Positions 45,354 through 53,713 of a DNA stretch of 64,000 nt are shown piece by piece. Within the stretch, counting starts at the first letter, position 1. Every line of letters starts with the position of its first letter. Under the pieces are notes generated by a model. The model ran no database searches and was not told the DNA's origin. It worked only from the letters and a program-made list of their open reading frames with translations. This stretch comes from Aquidulcibacter sp. (GTDB lineage Bacteria; Pseudomonadota; Alphaproteobacteria; Caulobacterales; Aquidulcibacteraceae). The stretch lies in the NCBI GenBank assembly GCA_027532555.1, contig JAPZTJ010000008.1:62001-126000 (forward strand), read 5' to 3'. A program made the position numbers and the translations under genes.

Positions 45354-46214
45354 ATGGCGAGTTGGGTAAGTCGTGCGTTGGCCGACATTGAAACACAGAC
45401 AGACAATGCGTCGGGCGTAGCAGCGCTACGGGCTGCCATGATGAAGGACGGCATGATCCAGCAGGCCGAAGCGCAGACCTTAATCGCCATTCACCGATCT
45501 GGCCGGCGTCCCTCCGGCGAGGCAGGTTGGGCAGACCTCTTTGTCGAAGCGATGACCGACTATTACGCATTGACGCGCGAGGTACCCCATTACCGCGAAG
45601 AAGAGCTCAATCCAAATTGGTGTCGCGCGATAAAGCGCGCACTTGACGCACTGGCATTTGATGCGCTGCCTGATTCTCCTGCAGAGCCGACCTATAACCA
45701 ACGCCTTGCCGCCTTGGGTGTGACAGAGGCTGATGCCCAAGTGCTGATTGATGCCTTTGCGGCCGATGGCATCGTGTTGGACGTCACTGAAATGCGCGTC
45801 CTATCGGCCCTGTTTGCGCGCGCCATTGTCTATCCAGCAAACTTGCGCACGTTCGCTTGGCAGGCAGTGCAGGCCAGCGCTTTGGCCGATAGCACCATCC
45901 ATGCCCATGAGGTCAATCTGATCCGGTCAATGGTGATGGGCCCAGCCAGCTTATCTGGCATCGCGGTGGACCGGGTTGAGGCCGATATGCTGTGCGCGCT
46001 CGACCAAGCCGTTGCTGACAGCCAAAAGGACCCCAGCTGGGCAACTTTATTTGCGCAGGGTATTGGGAACCATCTCTTGTTCGCAGGCGGAACTCCCGGT
46101 CACGTAGACGGAAATGAGCGCCATTGGCTCAATGAAAAGCTAAGCCAAGGACCCACGGCCGCAACAAAAGCTTTGGAAGCCTTCCTTGCGGCCGAAGTCG
46201 GATCACACGCCTAA
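45354..46214 (+). CDS. Unknown protein with an internal duplication
   Basis: A 286-residue soluble protein with no recognised domain. Two segments resemble each other: MIQQAEAQTLIAIHRSG...GWADLFVEAMTDYYAL near residues 34-70 and IHAHEVNLIRSMVMG...SWATLFAQGIGNHLLF near 178-240. A third partial unit (GIVLDVTEMRVLSALFARA) lies between them. Each has an acidic helix start followed by a W-A-x-L-F helix, somewhat like TerB-type helical repeats, though I would not assign it there. AGGAG precedes the ATG at good spacing, so translation is well supported. It converges on clpA. Confidence 0.68.
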   Translation: MASWVSRALADIETQTDNASGVAALRAAMMKDGMIQQAEAQTLIAIHRSGRRPSGEAGWADLFVEAMTDYYALTREVPHYREEELNPNWCRAIKRALDALAFDALPDSPAEPTYNQRLAALGVTEADAQVLIDAFAADGIVLDVTEMRVLSALFARAIVYPANLRTFAWQAVQASALADSTIHAHEVNLIRSMVMGPASLSGIAVDRVEADMLCALDQAVADSQKDPSWATLFAQGIGNHLLFAGGTPGHVDGNERHWLNEKLSQGPTAATKALEAFLAAEVGSHA

Positions 46215-46224
46215 AGCCAGCGAG

Positions 46225-48570
46225 TTAGTTGCCTGAATCGGCATCTTCAGCTTCGGGCTGAGCTGCACCCTTTTTGCCAGGCTTTGGTAGCGCTGGTTCA
46301 AAGAAGAAGGTGAGTTGTTCTGCTTGCTCGCTGTCGACGTCAACGCGGACAAGGCCACCCTTCTTCAACTTGCCAAACAGTAATTCGTCCGCCAGCGGTT
46401 TCTTGATATGCTCTTGGATCAGGCGACCCAGCGGACGCGCACCCATGGCGGGATCATAGCCGCGGACGGCGAGCCAGCTGCGGGCTGCATCGGTCAATTC
46501 GATCTCAACTTGACGATCTGCCAATTGCGCTTCCAATTGTAGGACGAACTTATCGACCACATTGGCAACAATCTCTGGCGTCAACGCCTTGAAGTGAATA
46601 ACCGCGTCGAGCCGGTTGCGGAATTCTGGTGTGAACAAGCGTTTGATCGCTTCGCTCTCCTCATCATCCTTCTTCCCTCGCCCAAACCCAATGCCGTCTT
46701 TTGCGGCATCGGAAGCCCCCGCGTTGGTGGTCATAATCACAACCACATTACGGAAATCGACCTTCTTGCCGTTGGCATCGGTCAACGAGCCGTGATCCAT
46801 GACCTGCAACAAGATGTTATAGAGGTCTGGGTGGGCCTTTTCGATTTCATCCAACAACAAGACGCAATGGGGGTGCTGGTCGATGCCATCGGTCAAAAGA
46901 CCGCCTTGGTCAAAGCCAACATAGCCTGGAGGGGCACCGATCAAGCGGCTGACAGAGTGACGTTCCATATATTCGGACATGTCAAACCGCAGCATCTCCA
47001 CGCCCATCGTATTGGCCAATTGCTTGGCCGCTTCTGTCTTACCAACCCCGGTCGGGCCAGAGAACAGATAAGAGCCAATGGGCTTGTTGGGATCGCGCAG
47101 GCCAGCACGGGCTAGCTTGATGGACGCCGCCAAGGCCGTCAAAGCCGCATCTTGGCCGAACACCACCCGACGCAAATCGGTTTCCAAGGTGCGCAAGGCT
47201 TCGGTATCGGACTTGGTGACTGACTTCGATGGAATGCGGGCGATTTTGGCAACTACGGCCTCGATCTCCTTGACGCCAATCGTCTTTTTCCGCTTGCTTT
47301 CTGGCAACAACATTTGGCTTGCGCCGGTTTCATCGATCACATCGATGGCTTTGTCGGGCAATTTGCGATCGCCAATATATTTGGCAGATAGTTCGACAGC
47401 AGCCTTGATGGCTTCAGCGGTAAAGCGAACCTTGTGATGTTCTTCATAGGCCGACTTGAGGCCCAAAAGGATTTTCACGGTATCCGGGATCGAGGGCTCA
47501 ACCACGTCAATCTTTTGGAAGCGTCGCACCAAAGCGCGATCTTTCTCAAAATGTTGGCGATATTCCTTATAGGTCGTCGAACCCATGCAGCGCATGGTGC
47601 CGGACTGAAGAGCGGGCTTTAGAAGGTTTGAAGCATCCATCGCCCCACCGCTGGTGGCACCTGCCCCGATGACGGTGTGGATTTCGTCGATGAAGAGGAT
47701 GGCATTGGGATGGGCTTCCAATTCCTTGACCACTTGCTTCAATCGCTCCTCAAAGTCACCGCGATAGCGTGTGCCAGCCAGAAGTGCGCCCATATCGAGC
47801 GAGAAAATCGTTGATTCCGAAAGAATATCTGGCACATCGCCTTCAACAATGCGTCGAGCCAAACCCTCAGCAATCGCGGTTTTGCCCACGCCAGGATCAC
47901 CAACCAACAAGGGATTGTTCTTCTGACGGCGACACAGAATTTGGATGGCGCGCTCGACTTCGTCTATGCGACCAATCAAAGGATCAACCCGGCCTTTGCG
48001 CGACTTTTCATTCAGATCGACGCAGTAGGTTGCCAAGGCTTCACCCGTGCTGGGCTTTTCCTTTGTGGTCGCAGTCTCTTCTTGGCGTTCTTCCGAAGCC
48101 CCTTTGACGCGTTTCTGTTCTGTCATGCCGGGGCGCTTAGCCACACCATGCGAAATGAAGTTCACAGCATCATAGCGGGTCATGTCCTGCTCTTGCAGGA
48201 AGTAAGCCGCATGGCTCTCGCGCTCTGAAAACAAAGCGACCAAAACATTGGCGCCAGTAACTTCTGTGCGACCAGAACTTTCAACATGGATGACCGCGCG
48301 CTGAATGACGCGTTGGAAGCCAGCCGTCGGCCGCGCTTCGCTCTCACCCGATACGATCAGATTTTTGAGCTCGCCATCAATGTAGCCGTTCAAATCTGTC
48401 TTGAGCCGATCCAGATCGACATTACAGGCCTTTAGCACGTGGGCTGCGTCTTCATCCTCAATCAGGGCGACGAGCAAATGTTCGAGGGTTGCATATTCAT
48501 GCTTATGCTCATTAGCGAAAGCGATAGCACGGTGGAGCGATTGTTCTAGGCCGCGGGAGAATGAGGGCAC
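46225..48570 (-). CDS. clpA: ATP-dependent Clp protease ATP-binding subunit ClpA
   Basis: An unfoldase that feeds proteins to ClpP. The 781-residue chain has the N-domain ([32 protein letters not shown]), a first AAA+ module with Walker [14 protein letters not shown] and Walker B LFIDEIH, and a second module with [13 protein letters not shown] and [10 protein letters not shown]. The tail is alanine- and lysine-rich. The order clpS-clpA with 3 bp between genes is typical. No ClpB/ClpC-type long middle coiled coil is seen, which supports ClpA. Confidence 0.95.
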   Translation of the reverse strand: MPSFSRGLEQSLHRAIAFANEHKHEYATLEHLLVALIEDEDAAHVLKACNVDLDRLKTDLNGYIDGELKNLIVSGESEARPTAGFQRVIQRAVIHVESSGRTEVTGANVLVALFSERESHAAYFLQEQDMTRYDAVNFISHGVAKRPGMTEQKRVKGASEERQEETATTKEKPSTGEALATYCVDLNEKSRKGRVDPLIGRIDEVERAIQILCRRQKNNPLLVGDPGVGKTAIAEGLARRIVEGDVPDILSESTIFSLDMGALLAGTRYRGDFEERLKQVVKELEAHPNAILFIDEIHTVIGAGATSGGAMDASNLLKPALQSGTMRCMGSTTYKEYRQHFEKDRALVRRFQKIDVVEPSIPDTVKILLGLKSAYEEHHKVRFTAEAIKAAVELSAKYIGDRKLPDKAIDVIDETGASQMLLPESKRKKTIGVKEIEAVVAKIARIPSKSVTKSDTEALRTLETDLRRVVFGQDAALTALAASIKLARAGLRDPNKPIGSYLFSGPTGVGKTEAAKQLANTMGVEMLRFDMSEYMERHSVSRLIGAPPGYVGFDQGGLLTDGIDQHPHCVLLLDEIEKAHPDLYNILLQVMDHGSLTDANGKKVDFRNVVVIMTTNAGASDAAKDGIGFGRGKKDDEESEAIKRLFTPEFRNRLDAVIHFKALTPEIVANVVDKFVLQLEAQLADRQVEIELTDAARSWLAVRGYDPAMGARPLGRLIQEHIKKPLADELLFGKLKKGGLVRVDVDSEQAEQLTFFFEPALPKPGKKGAAQPEAEDADSGN

Positions 48571-48573
48571 GTT

Positions 48574-48951
48574 CTACTCCTTTTCCATGGTACATTGCAG
48601 GGGATGTTGATTGCGTCGCGCCAAATCTAGGACTTGGGCGACCTTGGTCTCAGCAACTTCGTAGGAATAGATGCCACAAACACCGACCCCCGATTGATGT
48701 ACATGCAACATAATACGTGTCGCACTCTCACGGGTTTTGTTGAAGAAGCGCTCTAAAACATAAACCACAAACTCCATGGGCGTGTAGTCATCATTCAAAA
48801 CTAACACCCGATAGAGGGAAGGCTTTTTTGTCTTTGGTTTTGCACGCGCAACAACGGCCGTGCTTCGGCCGCCACCTGGGATGTCCCCATCGGTGCCGAA
48901 ACCGTCATCGTCCATATCGTCACTGCGTTCGTCGCTCATCTGATCTACCAT
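48574..48951 (-). CDS. clpS: ClpS adaptor (N-end rule specificity factor for ClpAP)
   Basis: Delivers proteins with destabilising N-terminal residues to ClpA. The core [24 protein letters not shown] contains the acidic and hydrophobic residues of the N-degron pocket, and [23 protein letters not shown] follows. The N-terminal 40 residues are acidic and flexible. The start is uncertain: the ATG at 48951 gives 125 residues, an ATG at 48939 is possible, and a TTG at 49005 would add 18 basic residues after an AAAGAG. It precedes clpA by 3 bp. Confidence 0.92.
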   Translation of the reverse strand: MVDQMSDERSDDMDDDGFGTDGDIPGGGRSTAVVARAKPKTKKPSLYRVLVLNDDYTPMEFVVYVLERFFNKTRESATRIMLHVHQSGVGVCGIYSYEVAETKVAQVLDLARRNQHPLQCTMEKE

Positions 48952-49111
48952 CTCATGACGTCTGCGCTTGCAGACACTATGCTTGGGCTTCTTTGCGAAA
49001 CTCAATCACTCTTTATAGATAAGTGCTTCGCGACGTTCTGGAAGCCTAAAACATGTGCAAGGGCTGGATAAGATCACAGCAGCCCTCGGCTCGCGGTCAT
49101 TAAGGCACAAA

Positions 49112-49142
49112 AAAGGGCCCAAGACATGCTCGGACCCCTTTA
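49112..49142 (-). terminator. Terminator downstream of the phasin gene
   Basis: On the minus strand AAAGGGGTCC and GGGCCCTTT can pair imperfectly around a roughly 11-base loop, followed by a T run. It starts about 20 bp after the phasin stop. Confidence 0.65.
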
Positions 49143-49160
49143 ATTCTGGAGGCTATCCGC

Positions 49161-49703
49161 TTAGCGGGCAGATTGAATCGAAGACCAAGCGGCGCTGGTA
49201 CGCTCGCTGATTGGCTTGACCGATTCTTTCATGGCACCCAGCATCACGTCAGAGATTTTTGTGAATTCTGCGAAATAGGTGCTCATCGCAGACTTGGCAT
49301 AGTCGGCTTGAATTTCGACAGCTTCTTGCAAGGATTTCACGCCACCCAAAGACTTGGCTGTTTCGGTCGCGAGTGCGGCAGACGACTGGAAGTAGGCCAC
49401 GGAGATTTCAGAAGCTTGCTTCATGCCTTCAGCTGCGATCTTTGCAGAAGCGGTCAAGGCTTCCACATTGGCCTTGCTGTGAACGAAGGCATCGCCAAAG
49501 CTGGCTTGCAGTTTTTCATAACCGGCTTGGAAAGCTTCGGCAGTTGGGGTGATCACGGATTCGATCTTATCGGACATGGTCGGTCTCTCCTCTTGGATTG
49601 GTGGGGGGATGCTTACAGTTTCTGAAATTGCAGATCGGGAGGTTTCAGCCACTGCTTGTTTGGACACGCTAGAGCTTGCTGCACGTTTCTTTGAGGTAGC
49701 CAT
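49161..49703 (-). CDS. phaP: Phasin (PHA granule-associated protein)
   Basis: Coats polyhydroxyalkanoate granules. The first 42 residues from the ATG at 49703 are basic, then serine- and alanine-rich. The conserved phasin domain runs from about residue 55 to the end (AEAFQAGYEKLQASFGDAF, EGMKQASEISVAYFQSSAALATETAK, AEFTKISDVMLGAMKES), all amphipathic helix without cysteines. The chain is 180 residues. The ATG at 49703 has GGAGAGA upstream. An internal in-frame ATG at 49577 also has AGGAGAGA upstream, so a 138-residue short form is likely too. Confidence 0.88.
   Translation of the reverse strand: MATSKKRAASSSVSKQAVAETSRSAISETVSIPPPIQEERPTMSDKIESVITPTAEAFQAGYEKLQASFGDAFVHSKANVEALTASAKIAAEGMKQASEISVAYFQSSAALATETAKSLGGVKSLQEAVEIQADYAKSAMSTYFAEFTKISDVMLGAMKESVKPISERTSAAWSSIQSAR
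49584..49591 (-). promoter_or_regulatory. Internal ribosome binding site in the phasin gene
   Basis: AGGAGAGA on the minus strand lies six bases before an in-frame ATG at 49577, which begins MSDKIESVITPTAEAF, the usual N-terminus of short phasins. It is as strong as the site used for the upstream ATG. Confidence 0.55.
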
Positions 49704-49772
49704 CGTGTCTCTCCGCGATAAAGAATGACAGCGCGACCCAGGCAAGACTCTTAGCCCATCACCGCTCTATCT

Positions 49773-49808
49773 CGCACTTGCAGCATGCACCTTCGCATTT
49801 GCAGCGTC
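49773..49808 (-). promoter_or_regulatory. Pair of TGC-rich boxes upstream of the phasin gene
   Basis: On the minus strand, CGCTGCAAATGCGAA (49794-49808) and TGCTGCAAGTGCGAG (49773-49787) are spaced exactly 21 bp start to start, two helical turns. They resemble the single box before phaC at 3825-3839. They are candidate sites for a PHA-responsive regulator such as PhaR. Confidence 0.4.
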
Positions 49809-50130
49809 AAGCTTTTCTTGAGCAGATTTCATCTCTTTTGCGCAAAATTTTGGCGATTAACGCCGTCAAACGAGACTTAGCGCCCGAGCCCATTGTCATA
49901 GGCAACCATGCAATCTTTGCTACCCGTGGGGACGTGCAATTAGCCTCAAACGCCAAGATGACACGTTCGTGTGGGAGAGCTTAATTGACACGGATCAAAA
50001 GAATGCTCAAAAAAGCGGCGGCTTTCAATGTGCCCGCCCCAAACGTGGTCCAGCTTTGCGTTGGTCTGCTGCGTTAAGCCTAAGTAAACCATAAGGTTCT
50101 TAGGCTGACCTCAAGTGCTCGGAGACTAAC
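49809..50130. other. Intergenic region between phasin and dac genes
   Basis: About 320 bp separate the phasin boxes from the carboxypeptidase start. A 68-codon open frame at 49778-49984 exists but has no homology signal that I can see and no ribosome binding site, so I treat the stretch as the divergent promoter regions. GGAG lies 9 bp before the dac ATG. Confidence 0.5.
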
Positions 50131-51864
50131 ATGGCAAGTCACGTTTTTTCGCTCAAGCTCCTCGCTGCATCCGCGATGGTGGCAGTGGTGTCCTTGGCAT
50201 CAACGTCAGCTTCAGCCCAAACGAACCAACGATTTGCGCAGATTGTAGTGGACGCCGACACCCATGAAGTGATCTTTGAAGAGAACGCACAGGCCCTGCG
50301 CCGTCCTGCCTCGATCACCAAAGTCATGACGCTTTATCTTTTGTTTGATGCGTTACAATCGGGCAAACTCTCTTGGAATGACCAGATCGTCTTCTCCCGT
50401 TATGCGAGTGGCCAAGCGCCAACCAAATTGGGAATTGCGGCTGGCAATTCGATTTCCGTTCAGACCGCTGTTGAAGCTTTGGTCGTTCGTTCGGCAAACG
50501 ATGTTGCCGCAGCTGTTGCCGAAACCTTGGGCGGATCTGAGGCGAATTTTGCTTTGATGATGACCGCAAAGGCGCGCGACCTGGGCATGGTCAACACAAC
50601 ATTCACCAACGCCTCTGGCCTCCCTAGTGATCGCCAATTGACGACTGCAGAAGATCTTGCCCGTCTAGCTATCGCTATTCGCCGCGACTTTCCCGATCAA
50701 TACCATTGGTTTTCGACCCCCCAAATGGTTTTCAATGGCAAAATCACCAAGAACCACAATCATTTGATGGCTCGTATGGAAGGCATGGATGGTCTGAAGA
50801 CGGGCTTCACCCGTGCCTCTGGCTTTAACCTAGCCGCGACGACTGAGCGCAACGGGCGGCGGATCGTGACTATTGTGTTGGGCGGTCGCACGCGCTTCTC
50901 GCGGGATGACTTTGTCGAATTGCTGACGGAGTCTGCCTTCAAAGAATTAGGGACGGGCGTAAATCTGGTTGCCGACCAAGCCACACCCTATCAGTTTAGT
51001 TTTCAAGACCCACGCGACGGTGCCGATGCAGAGGCGCTGGTGATGTCCATCGCCGGCAAGCCCATGCAGCCTAAGAGGGCAACAAATCTGGCGCTTGTGC
51101 GGACTGAACGGACCCGTGGGTTCGACCAAGGCAGGCCCTCTGCTTTGATGGCTGATGCGACAGCACAGCTCAATCAATCTTCCCGTCTGGCCACCGGCGG
51201 CGTTCAAACTGCTTCACTTGACCAACCACATAGCGACGATGAAGATCAGGCAGAAGCCGTGAGCCAGCAGCAAGCCACGTCTACCAAAGCGCCAAATCTG
51301 CCGCGCGCCGCCACGCACTATATTGCATCATCTGTGGTGCAGGCAGCCGCACTTCGTCCGGCTATGGATGCTACAGCGCCATCAGAACCAGGCGCACAAG
51401 ATGCTAAGGCCGTTGAAGTGGCCGCAGTGGCTGAGGAACAGATCCGTCTGCAAGAAGCGCGTGCTCAAGCAGTCCGGCTGGCCAATGAAAAGCGCGCCGC
51501 CGATCGTATCGCAGCCGATGCCCGCGCGAAGGCTACTGCCGAGCGTGAGGATCGCACACGTCAACAAGCCGCGCGTGCTTTAGCCGCTAAGAAGGAAAAT
51601 GACCGGCAATTGATTGCCGGACGTGCCCGTGGTGATGCGATTGTGCAAGTCGGCGCGTTCCGCAGCCAAGGCGATGCAAAAGCGGCACTGGCCCAATTCG
51701 CCCGCCACTTCCCGTCCTTCGCTGGCCGCGAAGTCAGCAGCGTGAAACGTTCAGACGGCGTGTGGTATCGCGCCCGCTTCTCTGGGCTGGGGTCCAGCGT
51801 GGCGCGCGAAGCGTGCCGCATCGTGTCGGGTCGTGGTGGTAGCTGCCAGATTATTGCGAACTGA
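50131..51864 (+). CDS. D-alanyl-D-alanine carboxypeptidase with C-terminal SPOR domain
   Basis: A periplasmic penicillin-binding protein of the PBP5/DacF family that trims the terminal D-Ala of peptidoglycan stem peptides. A signal peptide ends near ASAQ (residue 30). The active-site motifs are SITK (61-64), SAN (121-123) and KTG (223-225). A long linker (about 330-495), first polar then charged and coiled, leads to a SPOR domain (IVQVGAFRSQGDAKAAL to the end), which binds denuded glycan at the division septum. The SPOR tail suggests septal recruitment. Length is 577 residues. It is the last host gene before the foreign segment. Confidence 0.93.
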   Translation: MASHVFSLKLLAASAMVAVVSLASTSASAQTNQRFAQIVVDADTHEVIFEENAQALRRPASITKVMTLYLLFDALQSGKLSWNDQIVFSRYASGQAPTKLGIAAGNSISVQTAVEALVVRSANDVAAAVAETLGGSEANFALMMTAKARDLGMVNTTFTNASGLPSDRQLTTAEDLARLAIAIRRDFPDQYHWFSTPQMVFNGKITKNHNHLMARMEGMDGLKTGFTRASGFNLAATTERNGRRIVTIVLGGRTRFSRDDFVELLTESAFKELGTGVNLVADQATPYQFSFQDPRDGADAEALVMSIAGKPMQPKRATNLALVRTERTRGFDQGRPSALMADATAQLNQSSRLATGGVQTASLDQPHSDDEDQAEAVSQQQATSTKAPNLPRAATHYIASSVVQAAALRPAMDATAPSEPGAQDAKAVEVAAVAEEQIRLQEARAQAVRLANEKRAADRIAADARAKATAEREDRTRQQAARALAAKKENDRQLIAGRARGDAIVQVGAFRSQGDAKAALAQFARHFPSFAGREVSSVKRSDGVWYRARFSGLGSSVAREACRIVSGRGGSCQIIAN

Positions 51865-51892
51865 AACGTCGCGAATTAGCGGCTAACACGCC

Positions 51893-51910
51893 CTACTCCC
51901 ACTCGATCGT
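51893..51910 (-). repeat. Second copy of the guaA 3' end, candidate attachment site
   Basis: On the minus strand this reads ACGATCGAGTGGGAGTAG, against ACGATTGAGTGGGAATAA at the true guaA end (55258-55275). It matches at 15 of 18 positions, with all three differences synonymous (T-I-E-W-E-stop in both). It is in the same orientation as guaA and lies 28 bp past the dac stop. Confidence 0.6.
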
Positions 51911-52014
51911 TCAGTTGTACGCTAAGACATTGTTTTTGTTGGCTTTGTGCTTTCATTTCGGCGGTCCGGCCCGCCCCAAGGCCCGCCATCTTGTTACCCT
52001 CTTGAAATCATTGA

Positions 52015-52086
52015 CGAAATCGGCTGTAGAATTATTTCGCAATTCCAGCATCTATCGACACCTTCTTGCCTTCAAAGCCGATTTCG
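52015..52086. repeat. 11-bp perfect inverted repeat with 50-bp spacer
   Basis: CGAAATCGGCT at 52015-52025 and AGCCGATTTCG at 52076-52086. The roughly 300 bp between the candidate attachment site and the IS3 scrap (51911-52210) otherwise hold no gene I can support; it is less GC-rich than the island core. The repeat could be the end of a lost element or a transcription terminator-like hairpin. Confidence 0.45.
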
Positions 52087-52210
52087 AGTGCGAGACCTCA
52101 CCCCACGAAGCACCAGAAAAGCACCGTCACCGGCATCCCTCGGCAACCGGCCAGTCCAAAAGCCCTGGTCGTCAGACGATCGGGAGCCAAGCTCATGCGC
52201 AGGTTCCCAG

Positions 52211-52362
52211 ACGGCCGACGCATTCGGCCAAGATCGCTGCCGCCAGATTACCTCGGCTTTGTAGAGGCCGTTGATGGTCTCGGCGAGAGCGTTGTCATAC
52301 GAGTCACCGACGCTTCCGACCGACGGCACCAGGTTGGCCTCGGCCAGGCGCTGTGTGTAGTT
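52211..52362 (-). pseudogene. IS3-family transposase (orfB) remnant
   Basis: About 50 codons of the DDE transposase are readable: YTQRLAEANLVPSVGSVGDSYDNALAETINGLYKAEVIWRQRSW. This includes the catalytic glutamate region (NALAETINGLYKAE). The sequence loses similarity right after SAV near 52211, and the upstream part with the two catalytic aspartates is gone. It is therefore inactive. Confidence 0.82.
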
Positions 52363-52819
52363 CATGGCCAGCCCCGACGCGACCTTCCCCCCCAATGGCG
52401 GGCTCGAGGCCCTGTCCGCCGATCCCGCCCGCGGGCCCGATGCCTGGCTGGCTGGGGGCGAGGAGTCCGGGGAGATCTGGACCTGCACCCTGCGCACGCC
52501 CTGCCAATCCCTGGGAACCCTTCCCAAGCCCTTCGAGTTTGGTCTGGTGGCGGTGACGCCCCTGCCGGACGGCGGCCTGGCCTACATGATCCGCGCCTGG
52601 GACCCCCTGCGCGGCGCCCGCATCGCCCTCATCCTGCGCAACGCCGCCGGGGCGGAGGTGGGCCGGCTGGAGCTGGCCCGGCCGCTGACCACGGACAATT
52701 TCGAGGGCGTCGACGTCCTGCCGGGGAAGGATGGCGGCCTGCGGTTTCTGCTGGCCTCGGACGACAACTTCTCGACCGAGCAGAGGACCCTGCTTCTCGC
52801 CTTCGACTGGAAGCCCTGA
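52363..52819 (+). pseudogene. Esterase-like/phytase family gene, C-terminal fragment
   Basis: The frame ends LARPLTTDNFEGVDVLPGKDGGLRFLLASDDNFSTEQRTLLLAFDW, which matches the C-terminus of proteins in the 'esterase-like activity of phytase' family (PF13449). About 150 residues remain of an expected 300 or more. The 5' part is missing exactly where the IS3 remnant begins. There is no ribosome binding site or signal peptide. The GC content is far above the host average. Confidence 0.72.
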
Positions 52820-52867
52820 GCGATCTCCGGATATCGGGGCTATCGGAAAAACCCATCTGCGCCCCCG

Positions 52868-53560
52868 TCATCCTCCGGCGGCCCAACCGGCGTTGTCAGG
52901 GCAGTTTTTCGAGGCGTCCAGATGATTCAAAGGGTGGAGTTCTCGGAGAACCGCCACGACCGACCGCCGAAACATCTGCTCGATCCGCTCGCCGCCCCCG
53001 TCATCAAGGCCATCGAGCCGTCCGCCAAGTTTCATCTCGGCAAAGCCATGCGTGATCGTCCAGACGGTATGGACTGTTTCCAGAAAGGCGACGGGCGCCG
53101 GGCTGTCCGCGTGCACCTCGCCCTCGACCAATGAAATCGACCGCGCGAAATGGTCAAAGGCGGCCTGACCCGCCCGGTCAAGCTCGGCAGAGCCCTGGCA
53201 GATCATGTCCGAGCCAAAGATCAGACGGAACATGGCGGGGTGGGTTTGCGCAAAGTCGATATAGCCAAGGCCCGAGGCGACCACCCGTTCGGCGGGGTCA
53301 ACGATGTCTCGCGACCGGGTCTCCATCGCCGCAAGCACTTGTTCGAAGGCCCGCACGCCCAGTGCGACCAGCAGCCCCTGCGTATCACCGAAATGATGAG
53401 ATGGTGCGGAGTGGCTGACCCCGACTCGAGCAGCGACCCGGCGCAACGAAAAGCCCTGCACCCCGCCACCCGTCAGTTCCGCCTCAGCGGCGTCGATCAG
53501 CGCGCTGCGCAGGTCGCCGTGATGGTAGGTATCACGCTTCTTCTCCACTGAAACGGCCAT
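52868..53560 (-). CDS. TetR/AcrR family transcriptional regulator
   Basis: A 230-residue repressor. The N-terminal DNA-binding domain runs DTYHHGDLRSALIDAAEAEL, then SLRRVAARVGVSHSAPSHHFGDTQGLLVAL, with the recognition helix around residues 45-60. The C-terminal part resembles the WHG-type ligand domain (FRLIFG, ETVHTVWTITHGFAEM). It is divergent from the quinone oxidoreductase gene over a 153-bp region with clear operator-like repeats, so it probably represses both. The ligand is unknown. GC-rich codon use marks it as part of the foreign segment. Confidence 0.88.
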   Translation of the reverse strand: MAVSVEKKRDTYHHGDLRSALIDAAEAELTGGGVQGFSLRRVAARVGVSHSAPSHHFGDTQGLLVALGVRAFEQVLAAMETRSRDIVDPAERVVASGLGYIDFAQTHPAMFRLIFGSDMICQGSAELDRAGQAAFDHFARSISLVEGEVHADSPAPVAFLETVHTVWTITHGFAEMKLGGRLDGLDDGGGERIEQMFRRSVVAVLRELHPLNHLDASKNCPDNAGWAAGG

Positions 53561-53578
53561 TGGAAGCTCCGATCTTTC

Positions 53579-53639
53579 CAGTGGTCAGATTTTAGCTTGA
53601 CAGCCGATCAGGGTGCAAGGCAGATTAATCTGGCCACTG
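53579..53639. promoter_or_regulatory. Divergent promoters and operators between tetR and the oxidoreductase gene
   Basis: CAGTGGTCAGATT (53579-53591) and its inverted near-copy AATCTGGCCACTG (53627-53639) flank the region. The right one contains the perfect palindrome CAGATTAATCTG (53621-53632). A perfect -35 TTGACA at 53597 points right and its -10 would fall in that palindrome. On the other strand TTGCAC (53613-53618) and TAAAAT (53589-53594), 18 bp apart, form the tetR promoter, overlapped by the left repeat. This is a classic autoregulated divergent layout. Confidence 0.65.
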
Positions 53640-53713
53640 TCCAGATCGACCGAGAGTCGCTTTCAACCGTGCCTAAAGGGCGGCCGGCGTCGCTTTGCCC
53701 CGGAGAAACAGAA

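Noticed and set aside
49778-49984. 68-codon open frame between the phasin and dac genes
   Set aside because: No ribosome binding site or recognisable domain, and its start lies within the candidate regulatory boxes of the phasin promoter.
51876-51989. 37-residue minus-strand frame with AGAGGG before its ATG
   Set aside because: It covers the candidate attachment site in another frame and has no features of a protein; the ribosome-binding-site-like match is probably chance.
52066-53055. A 329-codon plus-strand open frame across the island
   Set aside because: It crosses the IS3 remnant, the esterase fragment and the tetR tail in the wrong frame, and its composition (runs of Arg, Pro, Gly) is that of a GC-rich shadow frame.
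53597-53713. N-terminal extension of the quinone oxidoreductase from a TTG
   Set aside because: The TTG is part of a perfect -35 box TTGACA, the extension lacks conservation, and GGAG precedes the ATG at 53714.
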